A stretch of 50,769 nucleotides of DNA from Candidatus Syntrophosphaera thermopropionivorans (GTDB taxonomy: Bacteria; Cloacimonadota; Cloacimonadia; Cloacimonadales; Cloacimonadaceae): NCBI RefSeq assembly GCF_004353895.1, contig NZ_SMOG01000009.1:1-50769 (forward strand), given 5' to 3'. Within the stretch, counting starts at the first letter, position 1. Each line of letters starts with the position of its first letter. Made by a program: the position numbers and the translations under genes. The notes below the pieces were generated by a model that saw only the letters and a list, made by a program, of their open reading frames with translations, had not been told where the DNA came from and searched no databases. Shown in pieces: positions 18,746 through 27,611 of this stretch.

Positions 18746-20203
18746 CTATTTTACTAATAACAGCTTAATTGTTTTAATTTTATTGTCTACCTGTATCCTG
18801 CAATAGTATATACCGTTAGAAACACTGTTACCATGTTCATTACTTCCATCCCACAGAACTGTGTAAGTACCCGGGTTTTTATACTCTTTGGATAGAGTTT
18901 TTACCAACTGACCCCGAATATTAAAGATTCCCAAATTTACCGGACCTCCGCTGTTCAGCTTATAATTGATCTCTACTGATTCTCTAAACGGATTTGGATT
19001 TGCTGATAAAGAGCTAATGATCGTCGGATCAATGTTCAATTCGTCATTTATGCTTGTGTCGGGTAGAACTCTTTTCATAAAATAGATATCAGCGACAGAT
19101 GCAGAAATACTATCTAAGTAAACAAGATATAGAGTATTGTTGTATAATCTTAACTCTGGAAATGTAGCAATATTAGTGCTATTCGTAATAATTTCACCTT
19201 CCCAGCCATCACTTGTATAATAAACGAGGTTTTTTATTTGTCTGGGCCCAATATAGAATTTTTCAACCTGCACCAAATGAACAATGTTGTTTGCGTCTAC
19301 AACCATAGTCTGGTACCAGGGATCTTCCGAAATAGTAATTGGGTTTGACCATACTTGACCATTGAATTGAGAAAATTGACTTCTGTCATTTAATGGGTAG
19401 TTGGGATTCAATACTTCTCTCCAGGTCATGAGTGGCAAACCCTGTCGGTTAAGAGAGATATCACTACCATTCTGATAAGCATCATATTGATTCAACATTG
19501 ATACAGGCGCTAACCACTCCCTATCCGAGATATTGTATCTGTAATAACAAGCATTGACTACCGAATTGGGAGTTTCTCTACGCGCCCCTGAACAATGTAG
19601 ATTTCCAATGCTATCTGCAACAACAGAATAAATTAAGTTATTCCCAAGAGTGCTAGAATAAGGAGAAAATATTTGGCTAATATTATCCTCACCAATAACA
19701 ACATAGTTAAATTTATACCCAATGGGATTTTCATATACCTGCCAGAAACTATATACTCTATCACAGTTATCAATAGCCAGTGCCAGATTGATAGAATTTA
19801 CCTGGCTTGCAGATATAGTCTGCTCCGGAGTCCAAACTCGTCCGTTATACCTTTTGAGTCTTATCGTTTCAGTTCCCTCATAAGTGCATGTGTATGTGAC
19901 AAACAACCTTCCCGAGCTATCCGCAACAATTTTGGGATAATATCGTGTATAAGCATCAATATCTGAGATTTGAAGGGGAGTTGTCCATGTTAAGCCTCCA
20001 TCAATAGAGCGAGAATAGTAGATTTGATAACCTATTGGATTTCCACTCATCCAAATGCAATGAATTATTCCACGGCTATCGATGCAGAAGTCAAGTTTGC
20101 TTTTTATGTTTTGTTGATTTGACACATTAATCGGTTGACTCCAGCTTTGAGCTAATAAAATACACACACTTAAGTAAGCCAACACTATCATCAAGCGTTT
20201 CAT
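18746..20203 (-). CDS. Secreted BNR-repeat (sialidase-like propeller) protein with FlgD-like C-terminal domain
   Basis: A 485-residue exported protein. Residues 1-19 are a Sec signal peptide (LMIVLAYLSVCILLAQS). The body (20-385) is a series of strand-rich repeats with sialidase/BNR features, for example YYSRSIDGGLTWTTPLQISD, as in beta-propellers; I see no sialidase catalytic set. Residues about 400-485 form an FlgD-like Ig/sorting domain: SANPNPFRESVEINYKL, FNIRGQLVKTL, TVLWDGSNEHGNSVSNGIYY, IKLLLVK. In FCB-group bacteria such tails act as cell-surface or type IX secretion signals. SD GAGGAG lies 6 bases before the ATG. It is intact, unlike its downstream neighbour, which starts 72 bases after its stop and ends in a related tail. 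Confidence 0.85.
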   Translation of the reverse strand: MKRLMIVLAYLSVCILLAQSWSQPINVSNQQNIKSKLDFCIDSRGIIHCIWMSGNPIGYQIYYSRSIDGGLTWTTPLQISDIDAYTRYYPKIVADSSGRLFVTYTCTYEGTETIRLKRYNGRVWTPEQTISASQVNSINLALAIDNCDRVYSFWQVYENPIGYKFNYVVIGEDNISQIFSPYSSTLGNNLIYSVVADSIGNLHCSGARRETPNSVVNACYYRYNISDREWLAPVSMLNQYDAYQNGSDISLNRQGLPLMTWREVLNPNYPLNDRSQFSQFNGQVWSNPITISEDPWYQTMVVDANNIVHLVQVEKFYIGPRQIKNLVYYTSDGWEGEIITNSTNIATFPELRLYNNTLYLVYLDSISASVADIYFMKRVLPDTSINDELNIDPTIISSLSANPNPFRESVEINYKLNSGGPVNLGIFNIRGQLVKTLSKEYKNPGTYTVLWDGSNEHGNSVSNGIYYCRIQVDNKIKTIKLLLVK

Positions 20204-20437
20204 AATTAAACTCCTCTACAAATCATCAAAAGGTATTTTTTATATTGTTTCCTGTGATTGTCTATGTCAAGATTTTTTTATCTGAGTGCCTAACATGACT
20301 AAACATAAGCATAACAGATAGATGTGGCAGTTAGGCAAGAAAAACAGATAGCGTAAAAGCGGGTTATATGTGCATAGATCAGGATCTTCTGTTGCCTTAC
20401 GGAAATATTCATTTTTTTGCTAATCGGTAAGCTCTAC
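20204..20437. other. Non-coding interval upstream of the BNR-repeat gene
   Basis: AT-rich. No gene, RNA or strong hairpin is visible. It separates the intact BNR gene from the gene remnants at 20438-21018. Confidence 0.4.
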
Positions 20438-20515
20438 TCAATACTGAAGAATAGATGTTGAATATGCTGCTTCCAATAAGAGTAAGCCCAGCAGAGATAA
20501 GAACATTTTACTCAT
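20438..20515 (-). pseudogene. Stranded signal-peptide stub
   Basis: A 25-codon frame, MSKMFLSLLGLLLLEAAYST and five more residues, that looks like a complete Sec signal peptide and then stops. A strong SD (GAGGAGG) is placed 6 bases before its ATG at 20515, so the initiation region of a secreted-protein gene is preserved while the body is missing. A longer in-frame start at 20638 has no SD. It lies on the same strand as the broken surface-protein gene and its deleted copy. It could alternatively be a real small peptide gene; I favour a remnant. Confidence 0.5.
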
Positions 20516-20751
20516 TGTCTCAACCTCCTCATTTCTATTAAAAAACCTCTTTTTAGCCACATGGTTTAATGACCTTTTAACTATATAGTCTAAATCTGAA
20601 AGTTGCCAATACTTTTTTAATTTTCGCTGTTTATTCACAATTTCTGCCCTGACGATAGGTATAAAAATTCCTAATAAGTAACTCTATCTCATTCTGGAAT
20701 GAACCAAATACCTAATATTTCGTCTCTACTTCCTCAATGATGCAGACCTTG

Positions 20752-21018
20752 TATAGCTGATTGAAAGACAATTTCGTCGTTGCCTAGATCGACGATTTTC
20801 GGTATCCCTGGGTCCCAAACTGTTAAAAGATAACATCCTAATTCATTTAACATTGGCTCTGTCGGCAAACATATTCGTGGTATTAACAAAAGAAATCTCC
20901 TGCTTTCCGTTATTGGCAATATAGCAAACTCGGTAATAGGCAGCAGTGTGGGGGTCCTTTTGAATTGTCACATTGCTCACTCTGAAAGCTGATATTCCCT
21001 GATAATCGTTTTCTGTTA
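20752..21018 (-). pseudogene. Deleted partial duplicate of the beta-helix/TPR surface-protein gene
   Basis: Aligns with 16459-16901 of the broken surface-protein gene. The only gap is a 176-base deletion: 16565-16740 is missing, and the junction lies at a TCTGT repeated at both ends. Block lengths agree exactly (443 minus 176 equals 267). The encoded pieces are recognisable, for example LGNDEIVFQSAI against PGNDEIVFQSAI. There is no start, no full domain, and the deletion is not a multiple of three. The homology ends directly before the terminator at 21022. Confidence 0.85.
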
Positions 21019-21021
21019 AGG

Positions 21022-21049
21022 AAAAACCCTGCTAAAAAGCAGGGTTTTT
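21022..21049. terminator. Intrinsic terminator downstream of yjbQ operon
   Basis: Perfect 11-bp stem AAAAACCCTGC/GCAGGGTTTTT with a 6-base loop, T-rich on both sides, so functional on either strand. It ends the minus-strand MscS/HAD/YjbQ series. Confidence 0.85.
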
Positions 21050-21122
21050 CTTCATTTTATTGAACCATTTTAATCAGTATTATTGATTAAGAGTAAATAT
21101 CTTCACCACATCACTTTATCTT

Positions 21123-21539
21123 CTATTCACCGATAATTTTGACTAGGACTCGTTTTCTTCGCTTTCCGTCAAATTCACTATAGAATATTTGTTCCCAGGT
21201 GCCAAGGTCTAATCTACCATTAGTTACTGCCACCACTACTTCTCTTCCCATAATTTGACGCTTTAAATGCGCATCGGCATTATCTTCAAAGCCATTATGG
21301 GCATATTGAGCATAAGGTTTTTCCGGAGCCAGTTTTTCCAGCCATCTTTCAAAATCCTGATGTAAACCCTGTTCATCATCGTTGATAAACACGGAGGCAG
21401 TTATATGCATAGGATTAACCAGGCATAATCCTTCTTGGATGCCACTTTCTTGAACGCAGTTTTCTACTTCAGAAGTGATATTGACGAATCCTCGTCTTTT
21501 ATCCACAAACATCCAGATTTCTTTTCGGTAACTTTTCAT
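21123..21539 (-). CDS. yjbQ: YjbQ/UPF0047 family protein (secondary thiamine-phosphate synthase type)
   Basis: A 138-residue protein of the small YjbQ fold. Family signatures: [20 protein letters not shown] (about 38-57), [20 protein letters not shown] (about 78-97, with conserved Asn, Asp and His), and the ending [20 protein letters not shown]. Members are described as having weak thiamine-phosphate synthase activity; the physiological role is not settled. Its ATG overlaps the stop of the upstream HAD phosphatase by one base (TAATG), so the pair is translationally coupled. A strong terminator follows at 21022. Confidence 0.92.
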   Translation of the reverse strand: MKSYRKEIWMFVDKRRGFVNITSEVENCVQESGIQEGLCLVNPMHITASVFINDDEQGLHQDFERWLEKLAPEKPYAQYAHNGFEDNADAHLKRQIMGREVVVAVTNGRLDLGTWEQIFYSEFDGKRRKRVLVKIIGE

Positions 21540-22240
21540 TAGAGAATGGGGAGCTTTTCAATTTCCAGAGCCATTTCTTGTGGGGTGTCAAATATGTAGT
21601 CAGCTCCTGCTTTTTCCAGTTCTTCACGACTGCTATAGCCCCAGGCAGCACCAATTGCAACCATACCAGCATTCTTAGCAGTTTGAATATCAATAGGACT
21701 ATCACCCACAAGGGCAACATTTTCAGGTTTGCATTTTAGCTTTGCAGCAAGTTCCAAAGCTCTGGTTGGATCTGGTTTATCAGGTGTTCCAGGTACTTCT
21801 CCACTGTAGACTCCAAAAGGATTCTTGCCTTGATTAATCATTGCTCCACGGAAGAAATAACGAATCATCTTCTTAGTGAAATAATGCACCTTATTGGAAA
21901 GAATAGCCAGCTTAATCTTATGCGCAACGCAGAGTTGAATCAGATACAGGATTCCAGGATAGGTCTTGGTGTGCATAGGCCATTTTTCTTCATAGATTTT
22001 CCAGAACTTATCCGCTACTTCTTTTATCATTTCTGGAGTGCGTTTGTCCTCTGGCAAAGCTCTCTCCACCAATTTATACAGCCCATTCCCCACAAAATCC
22101 CTGTATGCTTCCACAGGATGTTCAGGCAAACCGAGTTCAGCTAATGCCAGATTCATACTATCAGCAATATCCTGAACGGTGTCCAGCAATGTGCCATCTA
22201 AATCAAATATGATGGCTTTGATTTTGTGTTTCTTTTTCAT
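21539..22240 (-). CDS. HAD-superfamily phosphatase, phosphoglycolate phosphatase-like
   Basis: A 233-residue HAD subfamily IA hydrolase. Motif I is [10 protein letters not shown] (about 12-21, with nucleophile and acid Asp), motif II is ILSNK (Thr/Ser position), the conserved Lys lies in GTPDKPDPT, and motif III is [19 protein letters not shown]. An alpha-helical cap sits between motifs I and II (about 25-90). The family includes Gph, pyrophosphatases and sugar-phosphate phosphatases, and substrate cannot be told from sequence alone. It lies 24 bases after mscS and is coupled to yjbQ. Confidence 0.9.
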   Translation of the reverse strand: MKKKHKIKAIIFDLDGTLLDTVQDIADSMNLALAELGLPEHPVEAYRDFVGNGLYKLVERALPEDKRTPEMIKEVADKFWKIYEEKWPMHTKTYPGILYLIQLCVAHKIKLAILSNKVHYFTKKMIRYFFRGAMINQGKNPFGVYSGEVPGTPDKPDPTRALELAAKLKCKPENVALVGDSPIDIQTAKNAGMVAIGAAWGYSSREELEKAGADYIFDTPQEMALEIEKLPIL

Positions 22241-22264
22241 TTTCTTTACACTTCCTTTATGGTT

Positions 22265-23080
22265 TTAGTTTTTTCTATTTTTTTCATCCGCATATAAAAT
22301 AATATGCGGGTAAGGTATTTCAATATTTTCTGCTTCAAAAGTTTCCTTTATTCTCATCATAATTTCCGTCTTTAAAGAAAACAGCTCACTGGTCTTCCCC
22401 CAAACGCCAAATATAAAGTCTATTCCAGAATCTCCAAAACTATCCACTCTAACTATTGCTTGAGGTTCTTTTAAAGCTTTAGGTTCTTCTTCTGCTATTT
22501 TTATAAGCAATTCTTGAACCTTTTTTAAATTTTCTTTATATGAAACTGTAATTTTGATGTCCACTCTTCGTGCCGGAAAGCGGGTCAGATTGATCACTTC
22601 TGTTTTTATAACGGTTTCATTGGGCACTCTAACAAATTTATTATCTGCAGTTTTTAACTTTAAAGAAAGAAGATCTATACTCTGAATCTCACCAATAATA
22701 GAACCAACTTCAATCACATCTCCTATAACAAAAGGCTTTTCCGAAATCAAAAATATACCACTGATAATGTTGGAAATACTCGTCTGGGAAGCAAAACCAA
22801 CCGCAATTCCTATAATTCCAGCAGCTCCAAGTAACGCAGAAACCTTAAAACCAAATTCATTTAAAACCATAACTACCAAAATCAATGCCAGACTATAATA
22901 TACTATTCTAACTACCAACTGCTCACTTTGGGGTGATAATCGGTTCCGAACTAACTTTTGTACTAATTTCCGTACAAATATTATTAGTGGTATTCCTATG
23001 GCAAGAGTCAGTATTACTCTTATTACGGTATTTAATCTCTCTGGTGTTAGGTATTGGTGGAAGATTTCTACTAAATTCAT
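22265..23080 (-). CDS. mscS: MscS-family small-conductance mechanosensitive channel
   Basis: Inner-membrane channel that opens under hypo-osmotic stress. At 271 residues it resembles E. coli MscS. Three hydrophobic helices are seen (about 18-38, 60-82, 85-115), the last being the Gly/Ala-rich pore helix GAAGIIGIAVGFASQTSISN. The beta domain follows (PFVIGDVIEVGSIIGEIQSIDLL and RVPNETVI), then the cytoplasmic alpha/beta cage. First gene of the short minus-strand series mscS, HAD phosphatase, yjbQ. Confidence 0.95.
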   Translation of the reverse strand: MNLVEIFHQYLTPERLNTVIRVILTLAIGIPLIIFVRKLVQKLVRNRLSPQSEQLVVRIVYYSLALILVVMVLNEFGFKVSALLGAAGIIGIAVGFASQTSISNIISGIFLISEKPFVIGDVIEVGSIIGEIQSIDLLSLKLKTADNKFVRVPNETVIKTEVINLTRFPARRVDIKITVSYKENLKKVQELLIKIAEEEPKALKEPQAIVRVDSFGDSGIDFIFGVWGKTSELFSLKTEIMMRIKETFEAENIEIPYPHIILYADEKNRKN

Positions 23081-23501
23081 TGGCTAAATCTTATTCTCGT
23101 TTGTATTTATAAAAATAAAAAACAATATGATACACTATTTTGAAATGCTATTATTTGTCTATCTTTTTTTTATATATTACTCCAAATTTTCCTAAATACC
23201 ACTTTATTTTATTATAAATTTATCTAAAAATCTTTCCTTTCATTTACTAACTCCTTTTATTTTAACTGATAACAGTATGAACATAGCATAAAGAAGAATT
23301 TAAATTACTTTACTAATCTTTTTACACAACTGCTCTAAACCTAATTATAACTTAAATTAGATAAAAATAGATTGAAGTATAAACGGTTAAAGCTGGTTAA
23401 GGTTATGCTAAATTGCTGAATTAATATCCCTTATAGTAAAGTTTATATCCAGCTTTCAAAAAGAGTAGATAGGACATAATAATGTGACAGAAACAATTGT
23501 C
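23081..23501. other. AT-rich intergenic region between mscS and tRNA-Phe
   Basis: Very AT-rich, divergent interval with no ORF, strong hairpin or repeat that I can support. It must carry the mscS promoter on the minus strand, but no clear consensus stands out. Confidence 0.5.
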
Positions 23502-23530
23502 TTGACAAATAGAACGGTATAAAAGTTTAT
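23502..23530 (+). promoter_or_regulatory. Probable promoter of tRNA-Phe
   Basis: TTGACA at 23502-23507, a 17-base spacer, then a weak -10 GTTTAT at 23525-23530. Transcription would begin just before the tRNA 5' end at 23543. Confidence 0.5.
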
Positions 23531-23542
23531 GCCTGTAAGTGT

Positions 23543-23618
23543 GGCGAGATAGCTCAGACGGTAGAGCAGAGGCCTGAAAAGCCTTGTGTCCCCAGTTCGA
23601 TTCTGGGTCTCGCCACCA
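23543..23618 (+). tRNA. tRNA-Phe (anticodon GAA)
   Basis: A 76-base cloverleaf. The acceptor stem GGCGAGA pairs fully with TCTCGCC. The D arm is GCTC...GAGC. The anticodon arm is GAGGC-CTGAAAA-GCCTT, with GAA at positions 34-36 and one G-T pair. The T arm is CCAGTTCGATTCTGG. The discriminator is A, and CCA is encoded. No intron. Confidence 0.97.
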
Positions 23619-23650
23619 TTTATATTTTTATCACCAGAAAGTTTGTATTT

Positions 23651-25186
23651 ATGATGAAAACATACATCTTGTCCAATTTGAGAATTCCTTCAAGGGAAGA
23701 TATTACCTTGGCTGAAAAAGTTGCTAAAGAACTTCATATCCCTCCTTCTACCTTCATAATAAACAGGATAATACATAAAGCATTGGACACCAGAAAGAAG
23801 AATTATCCGGTGTTTGTTTATACTCTTGAACTGGAATTTTCTTCCTCTCCACCCAATCATCCGGATTTATCAGAATTTAAACCGTTAAAAATAGAAATCC
23901 CTCCACCGATTTTCATTAATAATCCACATCCTTATATTATAGGTATGGGTCCAGCTGGACTGTTTTGTGCTTTAGCAATGGTAGAAAATGGGATACAGCC
24001 ATGGCTTTTTGATAGAGGAGAACCTCTTGAGGATAGATTAATAAAGGTTCAGGATTTCTGGCAAAAAGGTATTTTAGATGAAAATTCCAATATCCAATTT
24101 GGTGAAGGTGGAGCAGGAACTTTTTCGGATGGAAAACTGACTAGCAGAAGAAATGATGCCTTCACCCAAAGAATTTTTTCAGAATTAATAAAATTTGGAG
24201 CACCTGAAGAAATTGCCTATGAGGCTCTTCCCCACATGGGAACAGATGGAATTCAGAGGATTGTGAAAAGAATCCGGGAATATCTTTTAGCTAAAGGTTG
24301 TAAATTCCATTACCGAACTTCGTTGACAGATTTAGTATTGAAAGAAGGAAAGGTTGCACAAGTGGCTTTGGGAAATCAATGGCAAGAACCTGAAATATTC
24401 ATTTTAGCTCTGGGTAATGCCGCAAGAGATACCTGGAAAATGCTATACGAAAGAGGAATAACTCTGGAAGCTAAACCTTTTGCTATAGGATTCCGTATAG
24501 AACAAAAACAATCTGATATAAATCGCTGGATTTACGGAAATGAACAATGGGCTGAGGTTTTAGGTGCGGCAAGCTATCGCCTTACCTGCAAAACCGGTTT
24601 TACCTTTTGTATGTGTCCAGGTGGCAAAGTTATCGTTGCTTCCAGTGAAAAAAATACTGTAGTAACCAACGGTATGAGCTTTTCCTCAAGAGAAGGTGAT
24701 GCTGGCAATAGTGCCATAGTAACTGCAGTTAATGCGAACGATTATGGAAATGGAATCTGGGACGGTATGAATCTTCAAATAAGCTTAGAGAATAAGGCAT
24801 TTCGCAAGGGATATCTCGCTCCAGCACAAAAAGCTAAAGACTTCCTTCAAAATCAGAATGGTTCTCATAACATCCATTCCACTTGCCTTCCTGGTATCTA
24901 TCCATTTAATCTAAACAATCTTTTCCCTATTGCTATATCTAACAGATTATCCTCAACTTTAAAATATTGTAACCACATATTCCCTGAATTTTACACCAAC
25001 TCAATTTTGATTGCTCCCGAAACCAGAACTTCTTCTCCTATTAAAATTTTGAGAAAGAAGAATGAACTATCCAGTCTTTCAGCTGCTAATCTCTACCCAA
25101 TAGGTGAAGGAAGTGGTTATTCGGGTGGAATTATTAGTAGTGCAGCAGATGGATGGAGATTAGGAGAAAGATTTAGAATTCGTTAA
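23651..25186 (+). CDS. FAD-dependent dehydrogenase (COG2509-type, uncharacterised)
   Basis: A 511-residue flavoprotein. An N-terminal ~85-residue basic/alpha-beta module typical of this family precedes the Rossmann FAD site PYIIGMGPAGLFCALAMVENG (GxGxxG variant, about 94-114), followed by DRGEPLEDR and NSNIQFGEGGAGTFSDGKLT (about 151-170), both diagnostic. A C-terminal GEGSGYSGGIISSAADG closes the FAD fold. The substrate is unknown for the family; it is often annotated simply as NAD(FAD)-utilising dehydrogenase. It starts at the first of two adjacent Met codons, 32 bases after the tRNA, with no obvious SD. A terminator at 25273 separates it from convergent HU. Confidence 0.9.
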   Translation: MMKTYILSNLRIPSREDITLAEKVAKELHIPPSTFIINRIIHKALDTRKKNYPVFVYTLELEFSSSPPNHPDLSEFKPLKIEIPPPIFINNPHPYIIGMGPAGLFCALAMVENGIQPWLFDRGEPLEDRLIKVQDFWQKGILDENSNIQFGEGGAGTFSDGKLTSRRNDAFTQRIFSELIKFGAPEEIAYEALPHMGTDGIQRIVKRIREYLLAKGCKFHYRTSLTDLVLKEGKVAQVALGNQWQEPEIFILALGNAARDTWKMLYERGITLEAKPFAIGFRIEQKQSDINRWIYGNEQWAEVLGAASYRLTCKTGFTFCMCPGGKVIVASSEKNTVVTNGMSFSSREGDAGNSAIVTAVNANDYGNGIWDGMNLQISLENKAFRKGYLAPAQKAKDFLQNQNGSHNIHSTCLPGIYPFNLNNLFPIAISNRLSSTLKYCNHIFPEFYTNSILIAPETRTSSPIKILRKKNELSSLSAANLYPIGEGSGYSGGIISSAADGWRLGERFRIR

Positions 25187-25272
25187 TCATCATATATAAA
25201 AGCTATAATACTCTTTTTATCTTACTATTTTATTTGTCCCAATTAAAATATCCTTGTTTTCTCCGAATATAA

Positions 25273-25300
25273 AAAAGGTGGGAGATTAGTCCCACCTTTT
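25273..25300. terminator. Bidirectional terminator between FAD dehydrogenase and HU
   Basis: Perfect 11-bp stem AAAAGGTGGGA/TCCCACCTTTT with loop GATTAG. A- and T-runs flank both sides, so it can serve both convergent genes. Confidence 0.88.
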
Positions 25301-25322
25301 GTCATGATGTCAATTCATTAGG

Positions 25323-25610
25323 TTATTTCTTTTTTCCAGCCTTAACAGCTTCTTTCAGCTGCTTTCCAGGTTTGAATACTGGCACTTTACGAGCTGGGAT
25401 CTTCAATGGCTTTTTAGTCTTGGGATTGATTCCATTGCGAGCCTTACGGTGCGCAACATTAAAGGAACCAAAACCTACTAACGACACTTTCTCTTCTTTT
25501 TTAAGAGATTGTGTGATGCCATCTAACATAGCGTTGAGTGCAAGTGCAGCAGCTTTTTGGGTAATACCTGCAGCTTCTGCCATCTTTTTAATTAATTCAT
25601 CTCTGCTCAT
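25323..25610 (-). CDS. hup: HU/IHF-family DNA-binding protein
   Basis: A 95-residue nucleoid protein. The N-terminal helices (MSRDELIKKMAEAAGITQKA) and the DNA-binding beta-arm signature VSLVGFGSFNVAHRKARNG (about 43-61) with NPKTKKPLKIPA are canonical, including the intercalating Pro region (KIPARKVPVFKPGKQLK). It has a lysine-rich tail. Expressed alone on the minus strand: SD AAGGAGG lies upstream of the ATG and a strong terminator follows the stop. Confidence 0.97.
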   Translation of the reverse strand: MSRDELIKKMAEAAGITQKAAALALNAMLDGITQSLKKEEKVSLVGFGSFNVAHRKARNGINPKTKKPLKIPARKVPVFKPGKQLKEAVKAGKKK

Positions 25611-25950
25611 TTTACCTCCTTATGGATTGTATTTAAAGAGTTAGAGATTATACAAAGTCTATTGAATTCAGGTTCTATATAATTTGTCAATAAAAAAATG
25701 ATGATTTTACAGCATATTAAGCATTTATGTCGTATCAAAAATTCCACCTCTAATTATAACTTATTGTATTACATTGAGATATAAACATAGCCTTAAATAT
25801 AAATTTCCCCTGTTTTTTTCTCTCTTTTCCATTATATAAACGGATTTATTTATAATTATCTGGGGTAAATAATGGAACAAAAACCCAAAATATTGCCCAA
25901 AAATGTATTAAAACCATAGCGAAGATTTACAAAAAAGCACCCTATTTTTC
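25611..25950. other. AT-rich region between HU and the restriction-modification genes
   Basis: Divergent intergenic interval. It should contain the HU promoter (minus strand). No ORF or convincing structured RNA is seen. Confidence 0.45.
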
Positions 25951-25979
25951 TTGACATTTAGACCTCTTATTTTTATAAT
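25951..25979 (+). promoter_or_regulatory. Consensus sigma-70 promoter of the restriction-modification operon
   Basis: TTGACA (25951-25956), exactly 17 bases, TATAAT (25974-25979): a perfect match to the housekeeping consensus. The methyltransferase ATG is at 26013, leaving a short leader. Confidence 0.85.
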
Positions 25980-26012
25980 AACTTATAAAATATTAAAAGT
26001 AGGAATTAACAA

Positions 26013-27611
26013 ATGGACGGTAGCGAAAAAGGAGAACTTCTAAGTTTATCTGAGGCTAGTAATTGGGCATCTAAGTATATGGGTAGGAAAGTAACTGTAT
26101 CAAATATAACCTACTTAATTCAATATGGTAAGATACCTAAATATGATAATAATGGTAATACTCAAATCTTAAAAGAAGATTTAATGTATTATTATCGTAA
26201 CCATTATTATTCCAAAGTAGATAAGTGGATTCAACAAGACGATAAAGATATAAATTGGCTTTTATCCTTTGATAATTATACAGAGGCTGAACGGACAAAA
26301 CATGTTAATAGACTTCATCCATATAAAGGTAAATTTATCCCTCAACTTGTAGAGTATTTTTTAGATGAACACACGGATGAACTAAAGAATGTGGTTTTTT
26401 TCCATCCAGGGGATATAATTATAGACCCCTTTTGTGGAAGTGGAACTACTTTAGTAGAAGCAAGTGAACTTGGCATCAAAGCTATCGGAGTAGATATATC
26501 AGAATTTAATGCTCTGATATCAAATTGTAAAGTGGGTGATTATAATTTAGTAGAGCTTGAAATAGAACTTAATAAGATTAGCGATCTCTTAAGACTTTAT
26601 TTATCTAATAGTCGGATTTTAGATTTTGATGATGTCCTTATCAAGGAGTTAAATAAATTTAATGTAAAATATTTCCCCAGTCCTGAATTCAAATACAGAC
26701 TTGCAAAAGGTGAAATTAATGAGGAAGAATACGCTAAACAAAAAGAAATGGATTTTCTAAGTATATATAATAATCTGATCGCTGAATATCATATTAAATT
26801 GAAGCAAGATAAACAGGATACTTTTCTTGATAAGTGGTATTTACACAATGTTCGCAATGAGATTGAATATGTTTATGGTTTAATCCAGCAAATCAAGAAT
26901 GAGAATATTAGAAACATTGCTACAATTATCTTGAGTAGGACAATGCGAAGTTGCCGTGCCACAACACATTCAGATTTAGCTACATTAGTTGAACCGGTAT
27001 ATTATACTTATTATTGCCACAAGCATAAAAAGATATGCAAACCATTGTTTTCTATACTGAAATGGTGGCTTACGTATTCAAGTGATACTGTAAAAAGACT
27101 TGCTGAATATGCTAAATTGAGGAAGGATAAAATGCAATATTGCCTGACAGGTGATAGTAGAACCATAGATATCATAGATGAATTAAGTAAGGTAAACCCT
27201 GAATTTGCTGACATATTAGCTAAGAATAAAGCTCGTGGTATATTTACTTCACCACCTTATGTAGGTCTGATAGATTATCATGAACAGCATGCATATGCTT
27301 ATGACCTTTTTGGATTTAAGCGTAATGATGAGTTAGAAATTGGACCTTTATATAAAGGTCAAGGTTTAGAGGCGAGAAAAAGTTATATAGAAGGCATTAG
27401 CACAGTACTAAATAATTTTAAAAAATACCTGGTTAAAGATTATGATATTTTCATCGTTGCAAATGATAAATATAATTTATATCCAATCATTGCTGATTTA
27501 TCAGGCATGAAAATAGTAAATCAATATAAACGACCAGTTTTAAATCGTACGGAAAAAGATAAAAATGCATATTCAGAGTCTATATTTCATCTTAAGGATA
27601 AGTCATTATGA
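26013..27611 (+). CDS. Type II DNA methyltransferase, probably N4-cytosine
   Basis: Modification enzyme of the adjacent restriction system. Residues 8-60 resemble a helix-turn-helix/excisionase-like DNA-binding module (LSLSEASNWASKYMGRKVT). The SAM-binding motif I is DPFCGSGTTLVEASELGI (about 137-154). The catalytic motif IV is TSPPY (412-416); an S-P-P-Y motif is typical of N4-cytosine and some N6-adenine enzymes, with TSPPY favouring m4C. Motif I precedes motif IV by ~270 residues, unlike the usual beta-class order (IV before I) of many TSPPY enzymes. At 532 residues it is long. It is very AT-rich compared with housekeeping neighbours, suggesting transfer. Its stop overlaps the next start (ATGA). 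Confidence 0.88.
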   Translation: MDGSEKGELLSLSEASNWASKYMGRKVTVSNITYLIQYGKIPKYDNNGNTQILKEDLMYYYRNHYYSKVDKWIQQDDKDINWLLSFDNYTEAERTKHVNRLHPYKGKFIPQLVEYFLDEHTDELKNVVFFHPGDIIIDPFCGSGTTLVEASELGIKAIGVDISEFNALISNCKVGDYNLVELEIELNKISDLLRLYLSNSRILDFDDVLIKELNKFNVKYFPSPEFKYRLAKGEINEEEYAKQKEMDFLSIYNNLIAEYHIKLKQDKQDTFLDKWYLHNVRNEIEYVYGLIQQIKNENIRNIATIILSRTMRSCRATTHSDLATLVEPVYYTYYCHKHKKICKPLFSILKWWLTYSSDTVKRLAEYAKLRKDKMQYCLTGDSRTIDIIDELSKVNPEFADILAKNKARGIFTSPPYVGLIDYHEQHAYAYDLFGFKRNDELEIGPLYKGQGLEARKSYIEGISTVLNNFKKYLVKDYDIFIVANDKYNLYPIIADLSGMKIVNQYKRPVLNRTEKDKNAYSESIFHLKDKSL

